From Marinomonas lutimaris (lineage in GTDB: Bacteria > Pseudomonadota > Gammaproteobacteria > Pseudomonadales > Marinomonadaceae): a stretch of DNA of 64,000 nt. Under the pieces are notes generated by a model. The model was not told where the DNA came from. It worked only from the letters and a program-made list of their open reading frames with translations, and ran no database searches. The stretch is taken from assembly GCF_019426345.1 (NCBI RefSeq), contig NZ_JAHLLW010000001.1:434001-498000 (forward strand). The letters are read 5' to 3'. Shown piece by piece: positions 35,173 to 44,273 of the stretch. The translations under genes were made by a program, and so were the position numbers. Each line of letters begins with the position of its first letter. Position 1 is the first letter of the stretch.

Positions 35173-36162
35173 ATGTCTGATGTGGTCAATTTGCTGTCTT
35201 TATTGGTGTTTTTGTCGATTGGTTGCTTTTTTTTATTTTTGCGCAGCATTAATGGAAAACGTAAACAAGAACAGTTGTCTAAACAGTATCTTCAGTCATT
35301 AAAGCAGAGCGTCTTGGCTGAGAGTTCTTCGTCCGAGAGTCAGGAGTTTGACAACGTTAGCCGTCAAGTGGATGTGTTTGTGTGGTCTAAAACACCCATT
35401 ATTGGAGCTTGGTTGGAACGTTTTTGGATAGACATGTCTTTGCTTGGTTGGCAGGAAAAATGCCGCACGCGAGCGATGATGCTTGCAGCGCCGTGCTTTT
35501 TATTGGGATTTACACTCGCTAAAGACAGTTTATCTCCTTTTCTATTGAGCTTGGTTCTCTCCGTCGTATTCTTTCTCTGTGCTGTGTTGGTGTTATATCG
35601 CAATGCCATGGCGAAGCACTTGAAAGAGTTTAAGCAGAACCTTCCCCAAGCCATCGATTCTATTGTGCGAATTGCCAGAGCGGGCGTACCTGTGAGCAAT
35701 GCTTTTAATTTGGTGGCAGAGAACCTTCCAGGCCCCTTGGCAAAAGAGTTTTCATTGGTGGATAAATGGCTTCGCTTGGGAGTGCCCTTACGTCAGGCGA
35801 TGCAAGATTCCGCTAAACGAGTGCCATTGAATGAATATCGTTTTTTTGTGGTTATTCTGATTATTAACCAAGAAGCGGGCGGTCGTTTAAGCGATACGTT
35901 AGAACGCTTAGCTCATACTTTGAGAGAGCGCCAAGAGTTGGCCCTTAAAATTCGAGCCAAAACATCAGAAGTGCGCGCTTCAGCTGTGATTGTTGCTTCG
36001 CTAGCGCCGCTTTCTTTGGCCTATATGTATTTGAATTCTCCTAAAGACTTCCAGTTTCTATTGAATGATTCGACAGGAAATAATGTGCTGTTTTACGCCT
36101 TTGGGAGCGTTTTATTAGGATTGAGTATTACCCATTTTATGATTAAACGAGTGATTCGATGA
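35173..36162 (+). CDS. tadB: Flp pilus inner-membrane platform protein TadB
   Basis: A 329-residue inner-membrane protein with a GspF/T2SSF domain (FKQNLPQAIDSIVRIARAGVPVSNAF near residue 155) and C-terminal membrane helices. TadB and TadC form the platform on which the ATPase works. It begins on the base after the cpaF stop and overlaps tadC by four bases. Confidence 0.93.
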   Translation: MSDVVNLLSLLVFLSIGCFFLFLRSINGKRKQEQLSKQYLQSLKQSVLAESSSSESQEFDNVSRQVDVFVWSKTPIIGAWLERFWIDMSLLGWQEKCRTRAMMLAAPCFLLGFTLAKDSLSPFLLSLVLSVVFFLCAVLVLYRNAMAKHLKEFKQNLPQAIDSIVRIARAGVPVSNAFNLVAENLPGPLAKEFSLVDKWLRLGVPLRQAMQDSAKRVPLNEYRFFVVILIINQEAGGRLSDTLERLAHTLRERQELALKIRAKTSEVRASAVIVASLAPLSLAYMYLNSPKDFQFLLNDSTGNNVLFYAFGSVLLGLSITHFMIKRVIR

Positions 36163-37112
36163 CAAATGACATGATGTTTCTCGTATTTGTAGGGCTGCTT
36201 TTATGCACTACTGGCTTGGTGTTGTTTGGGCTCTATTTTCGAGCGAAACCCAAAACACTAACAGATCGTTTACAAACTAGCGGAATAGCAGCGGATAAAG
36301 AAAGCCAACTGGTTGAAGCTGCCTTGCTATCGCAAAATGATGAGAGGCGTAAACTGCAAAAATGGCTGCAGCCTTTAGATCGCATTGGACAAGAGTTAGC
36401 TGGTACAGAGAGCGACAAATTTGCCACAAGAAAATTGTTGTTAATGGCTGGCTTTCGCCGCCAAAACGCGCTTGGCGTGTTCACTTTTTGCAAGTTTTCG
36501 TTAGGCATTATCTGCATATTGTTGTTTTTATTTGGCGTTTTGGAGAGTGGCAATCGCCTAAGCCTTAATGGTTTGGCTGGTAGTCTAATGCTTTTATTTT
36601 TCAGTTCCTTTGCGGCTGAGGTTTGGCTAAAGATGCGAGCCGCTAGCCGAGGAGGGCGCTTGTCTAGCAGCTTGCCTGATGCATTAGATCTAATGGTTAT
36701 CTGTGCGGAAGCGGGATTGCCATTAGGGCGGATCTTTAAAACGGTTTCAAAAGAGTTGGCGTTTTCTGCACCTGAGATCGCCGAAGAATTGGGTTATACC
36801 CATGCTGAATTACAGATATTAAGTGATCGTACAAAAGCGCTGTTAAATTTGTCTGAACGTTGTGGTGTCGAAAACGTAGAGGCAATGGTATCGACCTTGA
36901 TTCAAGCTGAGCGTTACGGCACACCTTTGTCACAAGCATTACGCACTATTTCAGAAGAAAGCCGTAAGCGATTAGTGCTTGATTTAGAAGAAAAAGCAGG
37001 GAAGTTACCCGCTCAGTTGAGCGTTCCTTTGATGGTCTTTATTTTGCCGCCAGTGATTGCCATGATGGGGACGCCTGCCATGATCCGTATAATTCGTATG
37101 TTGGGTAGTTGA
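36159..37112 (+). CDS. tadC: Flp pilus inner-membrane platform protein TadC
   Basis: A 317-residue GspF-domain protein (SLPDALDLMVICAEAGLPLGRIF near residue 170) with membrane helices at both ends. It is the paralogous partner of TadB. Overlaps tadB by four bases and nearly touches tadD. Confidence 0.93.
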   Translation: MTNDMMFLVFVGLLLCTTGLVLFGLYFRAKPKTLTDRLQTSGIAADKESQLVEAALLSQNDERRKLQKWLQPLDRIGQELAGTESDKFATRKLLLMAGFRRQNALGVFTFCKFSLGIICILLFLFGVLESGNRLSLNGLAGSLMLLFFSSFAAEVWLKMRAASRGGRLSSSLPDALDLMVICAEAGLPLGRIFKTVSKELAFSAPEIAEELGYTHAELQILSDRTKALLNLSERCGVENVEAMVSTLIQAERYGTPLSQALRTISEESRKRLVLDLEEKAGKLPAQLSVPLMVFILPPVIAMMGTPAMIRIIRMLGS

Positions 37113-37115
37113 TTG

Positions 37116-37997
37116 ATGAATATAGTAAAAGGAATGATCGGTTCAACGAGAGGCTTTTATTTGCTGCTTGTGTGTTTCGTTGTGCTTTTAGGAGGGTGTT
37201 CTACCCAGGTTACCAAAAGCAGTAGTCAGATCAGTGAAAGTAAGACAGTAGAAACGGATACGGCGGAAGAGGCGTTGAAGCTTGCGCATCTGTTGCGTAA
37301 CAACGGACGTTATCAAGCAGCCTATGAAGTGTATGAAAAAATGGATGAGAAAGGTCAACTGGAAGGGCCTTTTGTATTGGAATACGCTAGCTTGTCAGCT
37401 TCTATTCTATCTGCATCCGAAGCAATCGCGCTGTACAAACGCGCTCAAGGCGAGTTAGGAAAAGAGGTTTCTGATTCTCAGCAACAAGCTATTTGTGTGG
37501 GATTAGGACGTGCCTATTTAGAATTAGCTCAGTTAAATAAAGCCAAAGAGCAATTTCAGTGTGCGTTGGAGGCGAGTCCCCAAAGCGTCATGGCACTAAA
37601 TGGGTTGGGGGTCATTGCCAGTATGAATGGTGATGTCTCCACAGCCCAAGAGAATTTGCAAGGCGCTTTAGATATCGCACCCTCTAACGAGATTGTATTA
37701 AATAATTTAGCACTTTCGTGGTTGTCATCAGGTGAATTTCAAAAAGCCATCAGTTTGTTAAAAACAAAGCAAAGTAGCCAAAATATGTCTACACGACTTA
37801 ATTTGGCTTTGGCATATGTTCTTATCGATCGTGAAGATATGGCCAGAGAGTTACTGTTGAAAAATATCTCTAGAAACAAGACTGAAGCCATTTTAGATAG
37901 TTATGTCACTTCAAAATACAGAATAAAAAATGGATCCGATATTTCAGCTGAAATACTAGCACTTACCAATTCTCCATTTTCATTAAAGGATGAATGA
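37116..37997 (+). CDS. tadD: TPR lipoprotein TadD
   Basis: A lipoprotein of about 293 residues (lipobox LLGGC near residue 28) with several tetratricopeptide repeats between about 45 and 230 (QAAYEVYEKM, LGRAYLELAQLNKAKEQFQCAL, LNGLGVIASMNGDVSTAQENLQGAL). TadD acts as a pilotin or scaffold for the pilus secretin. The start could also be the TTG three bases upstream. Its stop overlaps tadE. Confidence 0.88.
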   Translation: MNIVKGMIGSTRGFYLLLVCFVVLLGGCSTQVTKSSSQISESKTVETDTAEEALKLAHLLRNNGRYQAAYEVYEKMDEKGQLEGPFVLEYASLSASILSASEAIALYKRAQGELGKEVSDSQQQAICVGLGRAYLELAQLNKAKEQFQCALEASPQSVMALNGLGVIASMNGDVSTAQENLQGALDIAPSNEIVLNNLALSWLSSGEFQKAISLLKTKQSSQNMSTRLNLALAYVLIDREDMARELLLKNISRNKTEAILDSYVTSKYRIKNGSDISAEILALTNSPFSLKDE

Positions 37998-38491
37998 TTG
38001 TGATAGATAGTATTCGTTTTTTTATTAGAAAAGAGAAAGCTGTAGTTTCTATTGAAGTCGCTCTGATATTTCCTGTCATACTTTTTATTGCAATGATGTT
38101 TTTTGAATTGGCAAGAATCGCATTAATTATTTCAGTTGTTGGAGTTTCTTTGGAAAGAACAACGCAAGAGTTTCGGTATAATAAAGACTTTATTTCAATT
38201 GGTGAAGAAGGAATTAAGCAGACGGTTAGTGATAAAGTGGTTGAGAATTCTTATGGGTTGATTTATGAAAATAATATTAAAGTAGATCTTCAAAGTTTTT
38301 CTGATTTAAATGATTTCGCTAGTGTAGATATAGAATCTGGTAGCTATAGATCCTTACCTATTTTAAATTTTAGTGTTTTATTGAATGATAATTTTATAAC
38401 GCCTTTACCTGGTTTTTTTGGCTTGGGTAATTCGTTCCAACATGAATACCGACAAGTTCTTGGTGATCTTGTAGGGAAGTCTTCGTCATGA
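37994..38491 (+). CDS. tadE: Pseudopilin TadE
   Basis: A 165-residue minor pilin-like protein. The N-terminus EKAVVSIEVALIFPVILFIAMMFFELARIALI has the TadE signature with the glutamate after the cleavage site. It would be processed by TadV. The region from here to the DUF454 gene is visibly more AT-rich than the rest of the operon. Confidence 0.85.
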   Translation: MIVIDSIRFFIRKEKAVVSIEVALIFPVILFIAMMFFELARIALIISVVGVSLERTTQEFRYNKDFISIGEEGIKQTVSDKVVENSYGLIYENNIKVDLQSFSDLNDFASVDIESGSYRSLPILNFSVLLNDNFITPLPGFFGLGNSFQHEYRQVLGDLVGKSSS

Positions 38492-39048
38492 TATCGCGCT
38501 TTTTTCGAGACGAGAATGCGAACGCAGTGTTGGAATTTGCACTTTTCGTTCCTGTCATGATTGGCATTATTTTAGCGAGCGCAGACCTTTATAATATCAA
38601 TCGCATGCGTGGTGTGATGGAGCAAACAGCACATAATTTGTCTTCAATTTTATCCAATCAACAGGAATGGAATATCAAAAGCTTTGATTATCTTGTGGAG
38701 CAGGTGGTTGATGTTAAGTCATTAGGTAGCTATAGCCTTGTTGTATCTAAAGTAAATTTAGATCGCACAATGGATTGGTTACCCATTTATCGTGGGGAGC
38801 TGGACGCTGCTTGCCCTTCAAAAAGTGAGGGCAATCGTTACCTTGATGATATGCCTGAAGAAGATGAAGATGTTGATAACATCTCTTTGATTGTGGTTCA
38901 GCTATGTCGATATACCGATAGTTTGGTTTTAAATAGTGGTTTACTTGGTAATAAGTTAATGGAAAGCGTGGCAGTTAACCGATTGCTATATCATTCTATT
39001 ATACTAGATAAGCCATTATCGGAAGAGGTAGGGGTGGAATATGAATGA
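38488..39048 (+). CDS. tadF: Second TadE-like pseudopilin (TadF position)
   Basis: A 186-residue protein with a TadE-like N-terminus (DENANAVLEFALFVPVMIGIILASADLYNI) and a variable exported part with two cysteines. Position and layout fit TadF. It overlaps tadE by four bases and the next gene by four. Confidence 0.75.
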   Translation: MISRFFRDENANAVLEFALFVPVMIGIILASADLYNINRMRGVMEQTAHNLSSILSNQQEWNIKSFDYLVEQVVDVKSLGSYSLVVSKVNLDRTMDWLPIYRGELDAACPSKSEGNRYLDDMPEEDEDVDNISLIVVQLCRYTDSLVLNSGLLGNKLMESVAVNRLLYHSIILDKPLSEEVGVEYE

Positions 39049-39461
39049 GGTTGAACGTGTTATCTGAAGTTAACAAAAAGGGCAAGAGATTATTTTATCA
39101 AATAATTGCTGTCCTTAGCTTAATTATGGCCTTTGTGGGAGTTTTGGTTCCTGGTATTCCTGCAACTGAATTCATACTGTTATGCGCTTGGTCGTCATCA
39201 AAGGGCTCCCCTAGGATTCATCGATTCTTAAATAACAATAGATTTACAGGGCCTACTTTATATAATTGGAAGAACGGTAAGGTTATTTCGAAAAATAATA
39301 AAATACTATCATCATTGAGTATGATGTTTTGTGCATGTTTATTGTTTTATAGCAATGTTAATGTGTATCTTGTTTTTTTTGCCATATCAGGGATGTTTGT
39401 TGGTTTTATATGGATGTGGTCTAGGCCGGAAGAAGTTAAAAATTTAACAAAAGAATGTTAG
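39045..39461 (+). CDS. DUF454 (YbaN-like) inner-membrane protein
   Basis: A 138-residue membrane protein of the DUF454 family, with LSLIMAFVGVLVPGIPATEFILLCAW as its signature and two further membrane segments at the C-terminal end. The function of the family is not known; from memory, it is often encoded near heme oxygenase or heme uptake genes, as here. It is translationally coupled to the pseudopilin in front through an ATGA overlap, so it is part of the tad transcript. Confidence 0.85.
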   Translation: MRLNVLSEVNKKGKRLFYQIIAVLSLIMAFVGVLVPGIPATEFILLCAWSSSKGSPRIHRFLNNNRFTGPTLYNWKNGKVISKNNKILSSLSMMFCACLLFYSNVNVYLVFFAISGMFVGFIWMWSRPEEVKNLTKEC

Positions 39462-39543
39462 CTTTTCTTAATATAAATGAAGTGGTCATTTGGAAGGTAA
39501 GTTTTTATCATTAAATAAGATGGATTTTTAAATGAGGCCAGAT

Positions 39544-40134
39544 ATGCAAACAATAGAAAAAGACCAAGATACACTGACATTTGCAAAGCGTTTAAAATAT
39601 TCTACGCGTACTAATCACGATAGTGTCGATTCACTGGTGATGCAGTCAGAACCATTTGCAAACGAAGAAAATTACAGAAAATTTTTGCGTTTACAGCATA
39701 TTTTTCATTTGTCTGTTGCTCCCTTGTATCAACATGATGACCTGCAGGCATTGTTTCCTGGATTAGCTGAATTACCTAGGTTGTCTGCGGTTGAATCGGA
39801 CCTGAACGACTTGGGCTTAAAGGCAGATGTCGATGCGTCTTTGTTAGCAACGCCGACCGATCTATACCAAGCTATTGGTTGGCTTTATTGCAGCGAGGGC
39901 TCCAATATTGGTGCGGCATTTTTATATAAAGAAACTCAGAAACTGCAGTTTGATGCGGAGCATGGTGCTAGGCATTTAGCGGCCCATCCAGAAGGACGAG
40001 CGCCGCATTGGCGTAAGTTTGTTGCTCAGTTAGATGCTTTGTCGCTAACGGAAGAACAAGAAGCACAGGCAGTAAAAGGGGCAATGGATGCTTTTGCATT
40101 TTATAAGAAAACACTATCGAGCTTGAATGCCTAA
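39544..40134 (+). CDS. Biliverdin-producing heme oxygenase (HemO/PigA type)
   Basis: A 196-residue protein that opens heme to release iron, biliverdin and carbon monoxide. The N-terminal pattern LKYSTRTNHDSVD supplies the proximal heme histidine (in TNHDSVD), and GWLYCSEGSNIGAAFLYK is the distal helix with the conserved glycines and serine. Start ATG 39544 has TGAGG six bases upstream and is preferred over the ATG at 39532. It follows the DUF454 gene by 82 bases and ends at a strong terminator. Confidence 0.92.
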   Translation: MQTIEKDQDTLTFAKRLKYSTRTNHDSVDSLVMQSEPFANEENYRKFLRLQHIFHLSVAPLYQHDDLQALFPGLAELPRLSAVESDLNDLGLKADVDASLLATPTDLYQAIGWLYCSEGSNIGAAFLYKETQKLQFDAEHGARHLAAHPEGRAPHWRKFVAQLDALSLTEEQEAQAVKGAMDAFAFYKKTLSSLNA

Positions 40135-40147
40135 GAGTCTCTCTGAG

Positions 40148-40180
40148 GCCAGATGAAGATTATTTTTCATCTGGCTTTTT
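40148..40180. terminator. Bidirectional terminator between heme oxygenase and anti-sigma gene
   Basis: A 10-bp perfect stem (GCCAGATGAA at 40148-40157 with 40166-40175), eight-base loop, and TTTTT after it on the plus strand. It overlaps the 3' end of the minus-strand gene. Confidence 0.88.
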
Positions 40181-40351
40181 CGCTTTGGTATAGGATTTTG
40201 ATAATCCGCGAATAGTCTCCATTTGTTTGCCAAACTGGCGACAAGGAGTGCAAATTGCAGTGTGCATGGTCAAGTTTATCTTTTCTTTGGCGGATAAAGG
40301 GCGATCCAGTTTCTCCGAGAGCATTTGGGTCGCTTGTTTGCATTTTATCAT
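40160..40351 (-). CDS. Short zinc-finger anti-sigma factor (zf-HC2 type)
   Basis: A 63-residue soluble protein. The ZAS motif is HTAICTPCRQF (His-x3-Cys-x2-Cys near residues 30-37). Such short proteins bind the neighbouring ECF sigma factor. Its start is on the base right after the sigma stop, so the two are co-translated. There is no membrane segment, so it is a cytoplasmic, possibly redox- or zinc-responsive, anti-sigma factor. Confidence 0.8.
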   Translation of the reverse strand: MIKCKQATQMLSEKLDRPLSAKEKINLTMHTAICTPCRQFGKQMETIRGLSKSYTKAKKPDEK

Positions 40352-40981
40352 TTACGACTTCTCCTTTTGAAACCAGTGATCTTCTAAACATTCCCTTAAG
40401 CGCAGCCGAGCACGATACAAGGTGACATTTAGGCTGCTTATCGACACATCTTCGTTATGGCAAATTTCAGGCGTATCCATTTCGAGAAATTCGCGCATCA
40501 TAAATAGTCGACCATATTTGGCTGGTAACGCATCCAAACACGCATCAAAAATACGCCAGAAGTGTTCATTTTCAACGCCATGTTCTGGCTGATCCCATTT
40601 TTTTGGGCGCTCGTCTTTTTGCCAGTGACCATTTTCTTCGAATAAATGCTCTATTAACGCTTCACCACTTAGGTTTGGTCCATCTTCGAGCTGACTGGCC
40701 GCCGTATGGCGTTTTTCCTTGCGTAGTAAGTCGATTATTTTGTTCTTTAAGATAGAAAACACCCAAGTCTTAAACGCTGCTTGTCGCGCAAAACGATCAA
40801 TATTTTGATATGCAGAGATCATCGCTTCTTGTACTGCGTCTTCGGCTAATTGATTGTCTCGTACTTGAAGCTTGGCAAACTTCAGCATCTGCGTGCGTAA
40901 CTCTTCAATAAAAACAGCATCCTGAAAGATGTTAACAGCTGCTGAAGAATCCATCTCAACAGAGAGGTTCGCATTAGTCAT
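40352..40981 (-). CDS. ECF sigma factor (TIGR02943-like)
   Basis: A 209-residue RNA polymerase sigma factor of the extracytoplasmic-function group. Region 2 is ARDNQLAEDAVQEAMISAYQNIDRF-like at about 40-75 and region 4 is CHNEDVSISSLNVTLYRARLRLRECL at about 175-200, with the inserted segment typical of the family with LFEENGHW. The partner anti-sigma gene follows without a gap. Its target genes cannot be told. Confidence 0.9.
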   Translation of the reverse strand: MTNANLSVEMDSSAAVNIFQDAVFIEELRTQMLKFAKLQVRDNQLAEDAVQEAMISAYQNIDRFARQAAFKTWVFSILKNKIIDLLRKEKRHTAASQLEDGPNLSGEALIEHLFEENGHWQKDERPKKWDQPEHGVENEHFWRIFDACLDALPAKYGRLFMMREFLEMDTPEICHNEDVSISSLNVTLYRARLRLRECLEDHWFQKEKS

Positions 40982-41061
40982 TTAAGCCTCGAGTTGTTTG
41001 TCTGATTGTTAGACGAGGTTAGTTGGGATTTTATTACCACTCAACCGTGATGTTGATTTAT

Positions 41062-41607
41062 CTATTTGCTCGCTTCAGCTTCAGCTAAGTACTCATCTTT
41101 CAATTTGACGTAATTAAGTCCGGCATACTGAAAGTATTCAATCTCTTTGTCGTTAAGTGGGCGGATTTGTTTCACGGGAGAACCCATGTACATAAAGCCC
41201 GTTTCTAAACGCTTGCCAGGTGGTACCAAAGAGCCTGCGCCTATGATGACTTCGTCTTCAATTACTGCGCCATCAAGAATGGTGGTGCCCATGCCAACTA
41301 GCACTCTGCTGCCAATGGTACAGCCGTGTAGCATCGCCATGTGACCCACAGTGACATCGTCACCAATAGTCAGAGGATGACCTTCTGGCTTATAGTCGCT
41401 GGCGTGAGTAATGTGCAAGCAGGAATTGTCTTGGACGCTGGTGCGAGCACCAATACGAATGCGGTGCATGTCGCCACGGATTGCAACCAAAGGCCAAACC
41501 GAGCTGTCTTCGCCAATAGTGACATCACCAATAATGACGGCACTGTCGTCGACCCAAACACGGTCGCCTAATTGCGGTGTTTTACCGCGGAAAGATTTCA
41601 TCACCAT
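41062..41607 (-). CDS. Gamma-class carbonic anhydrase family protein (YrdA/PaaY-like)
   Basis: A 181-residue left-handed beta-helix protein made of hexapeptide repeats (VIIGDVTIGEDSSVWPLVAIRGD). The zinc-binding histidines of gamma carbonic anhydrases are in LHITH, VGHMAMLHGC, which are conserved. It may hydrate carbon dioxide, but many relatives show little activity. It is divergent from prlC, an arrangement also seen in pseudomonads. The start could be 41607 or the ATG two codons later. Confidence 0.88.
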   Translation of the reverse strand: MVMKSFRGKTPQLGDRVWVDDSAVIIGDVTIGEDSSVWPLVAIRGDMHRIRIGARTSVQDNSCLHITHASDYKPEGHPLTIGDDVTVGHMAMLHGCTIGSRVLVGMGTTILDGAVIEDEVIIGAGSLVPPGKRLETGFMYMGSPVKQIRPLNDKEIEYFQYAGLNYVKLKDEYLAEAEASK

Positions 41608-41776
41608 AAATCCTCTCTTAAAGGGGGTCTTGTTAATAGAAAGTGTTATTAAATGAAGGAACTATTAACACAATAGGCTTTTATACATTGAAAAAGTGTT
41701 AAGACAACCTATCTTAGTAAGCATAGTATTGATCAATGCAATACAGCGTTCAATTAATATAAAAGGATATCATGAT

Positions 41777-43807
41777 ATGTCACAGTCTGTATGGGACGCG
41801 ACCAGCTTACCGAATTTTACCGACGTCGATGTTGCGAACATCGAAGCGGACCTAGAAAAACTACTAAAGCACAACCAAGCAGCCATCGATGCCTGTGTGA
41901 GTGAAAATACCAATCCAACATGGCAAAGCCTTGTTTTACCTCTGGATCAACTGCACGACGATTTAAACAATTTTTGGTCGCCAATTAGCCATTTGAACTC
42001 AGTGAAAAACACGCCTGAGCTGCGCGCGGCTTACAATGCATGCTTACCAAAGTTGACGCAGTTTTATACGGATCTTGGGCAAAACAAAGCCTTATATCAA
42101 GCGTACAAAAACCTTGCTGAAAGTGAGGTTTCAAAAGAGCTGAATCAAGCACAAACTGAAGCCTTAACCCAAACTATCCGTGACTTCGAATTGTCAGGTG
42201 TTGGCCTAGAGGGTGAAGCGAAAAAACGCTATGGCGAGATCAGCCAGCGTTTGTCTGAATTGGGTAGTCAGTTTGGTGAAAACGTGTTGGACGCGACACA
42301 AGCGTGGAGCAAATTAATCACCGACGAAAGTGAATTGTCTGGTCTACCTGAATCGGCCCTAGCACAAGCAAAACAAATGGCCGAAGCGAAAGAAAAAGAC
42401 GGCTGGTTGTTCACCTTAGACTTCCCATCGTACATGCCTGTAATGAGTTACGCTGACAACGCCGCTTTGCGCGAAGAAATGTATCGTGCCTTTGCGACTC
42501 GTGCGTCAGACCAAGGTGGCGACATCAAATTTAATAACGCGCCTTTGATCGACGAGATTTTGGCACTGCGTCATGAGATGGCTCATATTCTTGGTTTTGA
42601 TAACTACGCTGAATTGTCGGTTGCCACTAAGATGGCTGACAACGGGCAGCAGGTTATCGATTTCTTAGATGATTTAGCGAAAAAGTCAAAAAGCTCAGCA
42701 GAACAAGATCTTGCGCAGCTAACAGCGTTTGCGAAAGATGAAAATGGCATAGAGAAATTGAACGCTTGGGACATGACTTACTACGCGGAAAAACTACGCC
42801 AGCATAAGTTTAGTATTTCTCAAGAAGAGCTGCGTCCTTACTTCCCAATGAACAAGGTTTTGTCTGGATTGTTTCACGTGGCACAAACTTTATTCGGTGT
42901 GGATATTCGCGAAGAAAAAGAATTTGATAGCTATAACAAGGACTTGCAGTTATTCACCATCAGTAAGGATGGCGAAGACGTGTCTCGTTTCTATTTAGAT
43001 CCATATGCGCGTGAAGCAAAACGCGGTGGTGCGTGGATGGATTCTTGCCGTACACGTCGTCGTTTAAGCGATAACCGCTTGCAGCTACCGATTGCCTATC
43101 TTGTGTGTAACTTCACCCCACCAATTGGCGCTAAGCCAGCGTTATTGACTCACGATGAAGTCACCACCTTGTTCCATGAATTTGGTCATGGCTTGCACCA
43201 CATGTTGACTCAAGTGGATGTGTCTTCTGTATCGGGCATCAATGGTGTGGCATGGGATGCCGTCGAGTTGCCAAGTCAATTTATGGAAAACTGGTGTTAC
43301 GAGCCAGAAGCTCTGGCTCACATTGCGGGTCATTACGAAACAGGCGAACCGCTGCCACAAGACTTGTTAGACAAGATGCTGGCAGCGAAGAACTTCCAAT
43401 CGGGTATGCAGATGATGCGCCAGCTGGAGTTTTCTTTGTTTGATTTCCGTTTGCACATGGAATATCAAAAAGACATTTCAGTTCAATCGGTTATCAACGA
43501 CGTACGCAGCAAAGTCGCAGTTACTACGCCTCCTGAATTTAACCGTTTCCAAAATAGCTTCTCGCATATTTTTGCTGGTGGTTACGCGGCGGGTTATTAC
43601 AGTTACAAATGGGCGGAAGTCTTGTCAGCAGATGCTTTCTCGAAATTCGAAGAAGACGGCATCTTCAATAAAGATACCGGCGCGCGCTTCCGTGATACCA
43701 TATTGGCAAATGGCGGCTCTCGTCCTGCAGCAGAATTATTTGCTGAGTTCCGTGGTCGTGAGCCAAGCACCGATGCTTTGTTGAGACACAGCGGCATCGC
43801 AGCTTAA
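41777..43807 (+). CDS. prlC: Oligopeptidase A (M3 metallopeptidase)
   Basis: A 676-residue cytoplasmic zinc peptidase that degrades short peptides, including signal peptides. The zinc motif is HEFGH in LFHEFGHGLHHM near residue 463, followed by the ligand glutamate in GVAWDAVELPSQF. Start ATG 41777 (MSQSVWDATSLP) fits the family; upstream in-frame sequence is unrelated. The gene is followed by a very stable hairpin. Confidence 0.95.
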   Translation: MSQSVWDATSLPNFTDVDVANIEADLEKLLKHNQAAIDACVSENTNPTWQSLVLPLDQLHDDLNNFWSPISHLNSVKNTPELRAAYNACLPKLTQFYTDLGQNKALYQAYKNLAESEVSKELNQAQTEALTQTIRDFELSGVGLEGEAKKRYGEISQRLSELGSQFGENVLDATQAWSKLITDESELSGLPESALAQAKQMAEAKEKDGWLFTLDFPSYMPVMSYADNAALREEMYRAFATRASDQGGDIKFNNAPLIDEILALRHEMAHILGFDNYAELSVATKMADNGQQVIDFLDDLAKKSKSSAEQDLAQLTAFAKDENGIEKLNAWDMTYYAEKLRQHKFSISQEELRPYFPMNKVLSGLFHVAQTLFGVDIREEKEFDSYNKDLQLFTISKDGEDVSRFYLDPYAREAKRGGAWMDSCRTRRRLSDNRLQLPIAYLVCNFTPPIGAKPALLTHDEVTTLFHEFGHGLHHMLTQVDVSSVSGINGVAWDAVELPSQFMENWCYEPEALAHIAGHYETGEPLPQDLLDKMLAAKNFQSGMQMMRQLEFSLFDFRLHMEYQKDISVQSVINDVRSKVAVTTPPEFNRFQNSFSHIFAGGYAAGYYSYKWAEVLSADAFSKFEEDGIFNKDTGARFRDTILANGGSRPAAELFAEFRGREPSTDALLRHSGIAA

Positions 43808-43825
43808 GTTTTTGTACTGCAAGGA

Positions 43826-43870
43826 AGCAGCGCCTCGTCTGATGAAAATCAGACAAGGCGCTGCTTTTTT
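43826..43870 (+). terminator. Terminator of prlC
   Basis: An 18-bp stem with one mismatch (43826-43843 with 43848-43865), GAAA loop and a T-run. It lies 19 bases after the prlC stop. Confidence 0.95.
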
Positions 43871-43911
43871 ATAACGTCGAATTAGGGCGTTACTTTTTTG
43901 AAGGTAGGGTT

Positions 43912-44172
43912 ATGACAGTAAAACGTTTTATCGCAGGGGCGGTTTGCCCTCGTTGCAGTGAGATGGATAAGATTCGAGCATGGCGCGACGATGACGCTGA
44001 AAAGCAATATCGTGAGTGCATTTCCTGTGGTTACACGGATGAGCAATCTACGGTAATACAGTCACAGCCAACCGAGATACCAACGCGAGTGAATAAGCCC
44101 CATACGAGTTCGCCAGAAGCGGAAGAAGTGGTGATTAATTTTATACCGAATCCAGGTTCGACCAAGCACTAG
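43912..44172 (+). CDS. YheV-like putative zinc ribbon protein
   Basis: An 86-residue protein with two CxxC pairs (CPRC near residue 13 and CISC near 37) forming a zinc ribbon, matching the YheV/DUF2387 family. The function is unknown. It lies just after prlC but beyond its terminator. Confidence 0.85.
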   Translation: MTVKRFIAGAVCPRCSEMDKIRAWRDDDAEKQYRECISCGYTDEQSTVIQSQPTEIPTRVNKPHTSSPEAEEVVINFIPNPGSTKH

Positions 44173-44195
44173 TCTCAAGCGAGCGCAGAGCAATT

Positions 44196-44235
44196 AAAAA
44201 AGCGGATTGATATTTCTATCAATCCGCTTTTTTTT
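44196..44235. terminator. Bidirectional terminator
   Basis: A 17-bp perfect stem (44196-44212 with 44217-44233) that starts with A6 and ends in a T-run, so it works on both strands between the zinc-ribbon gene and the convergent amylosucrase. Confidence 0.93.
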
Positions 44236-44273
44236 GTTTCTTTTTTTATATCAATTTTAAGCCAGGAATAAAG

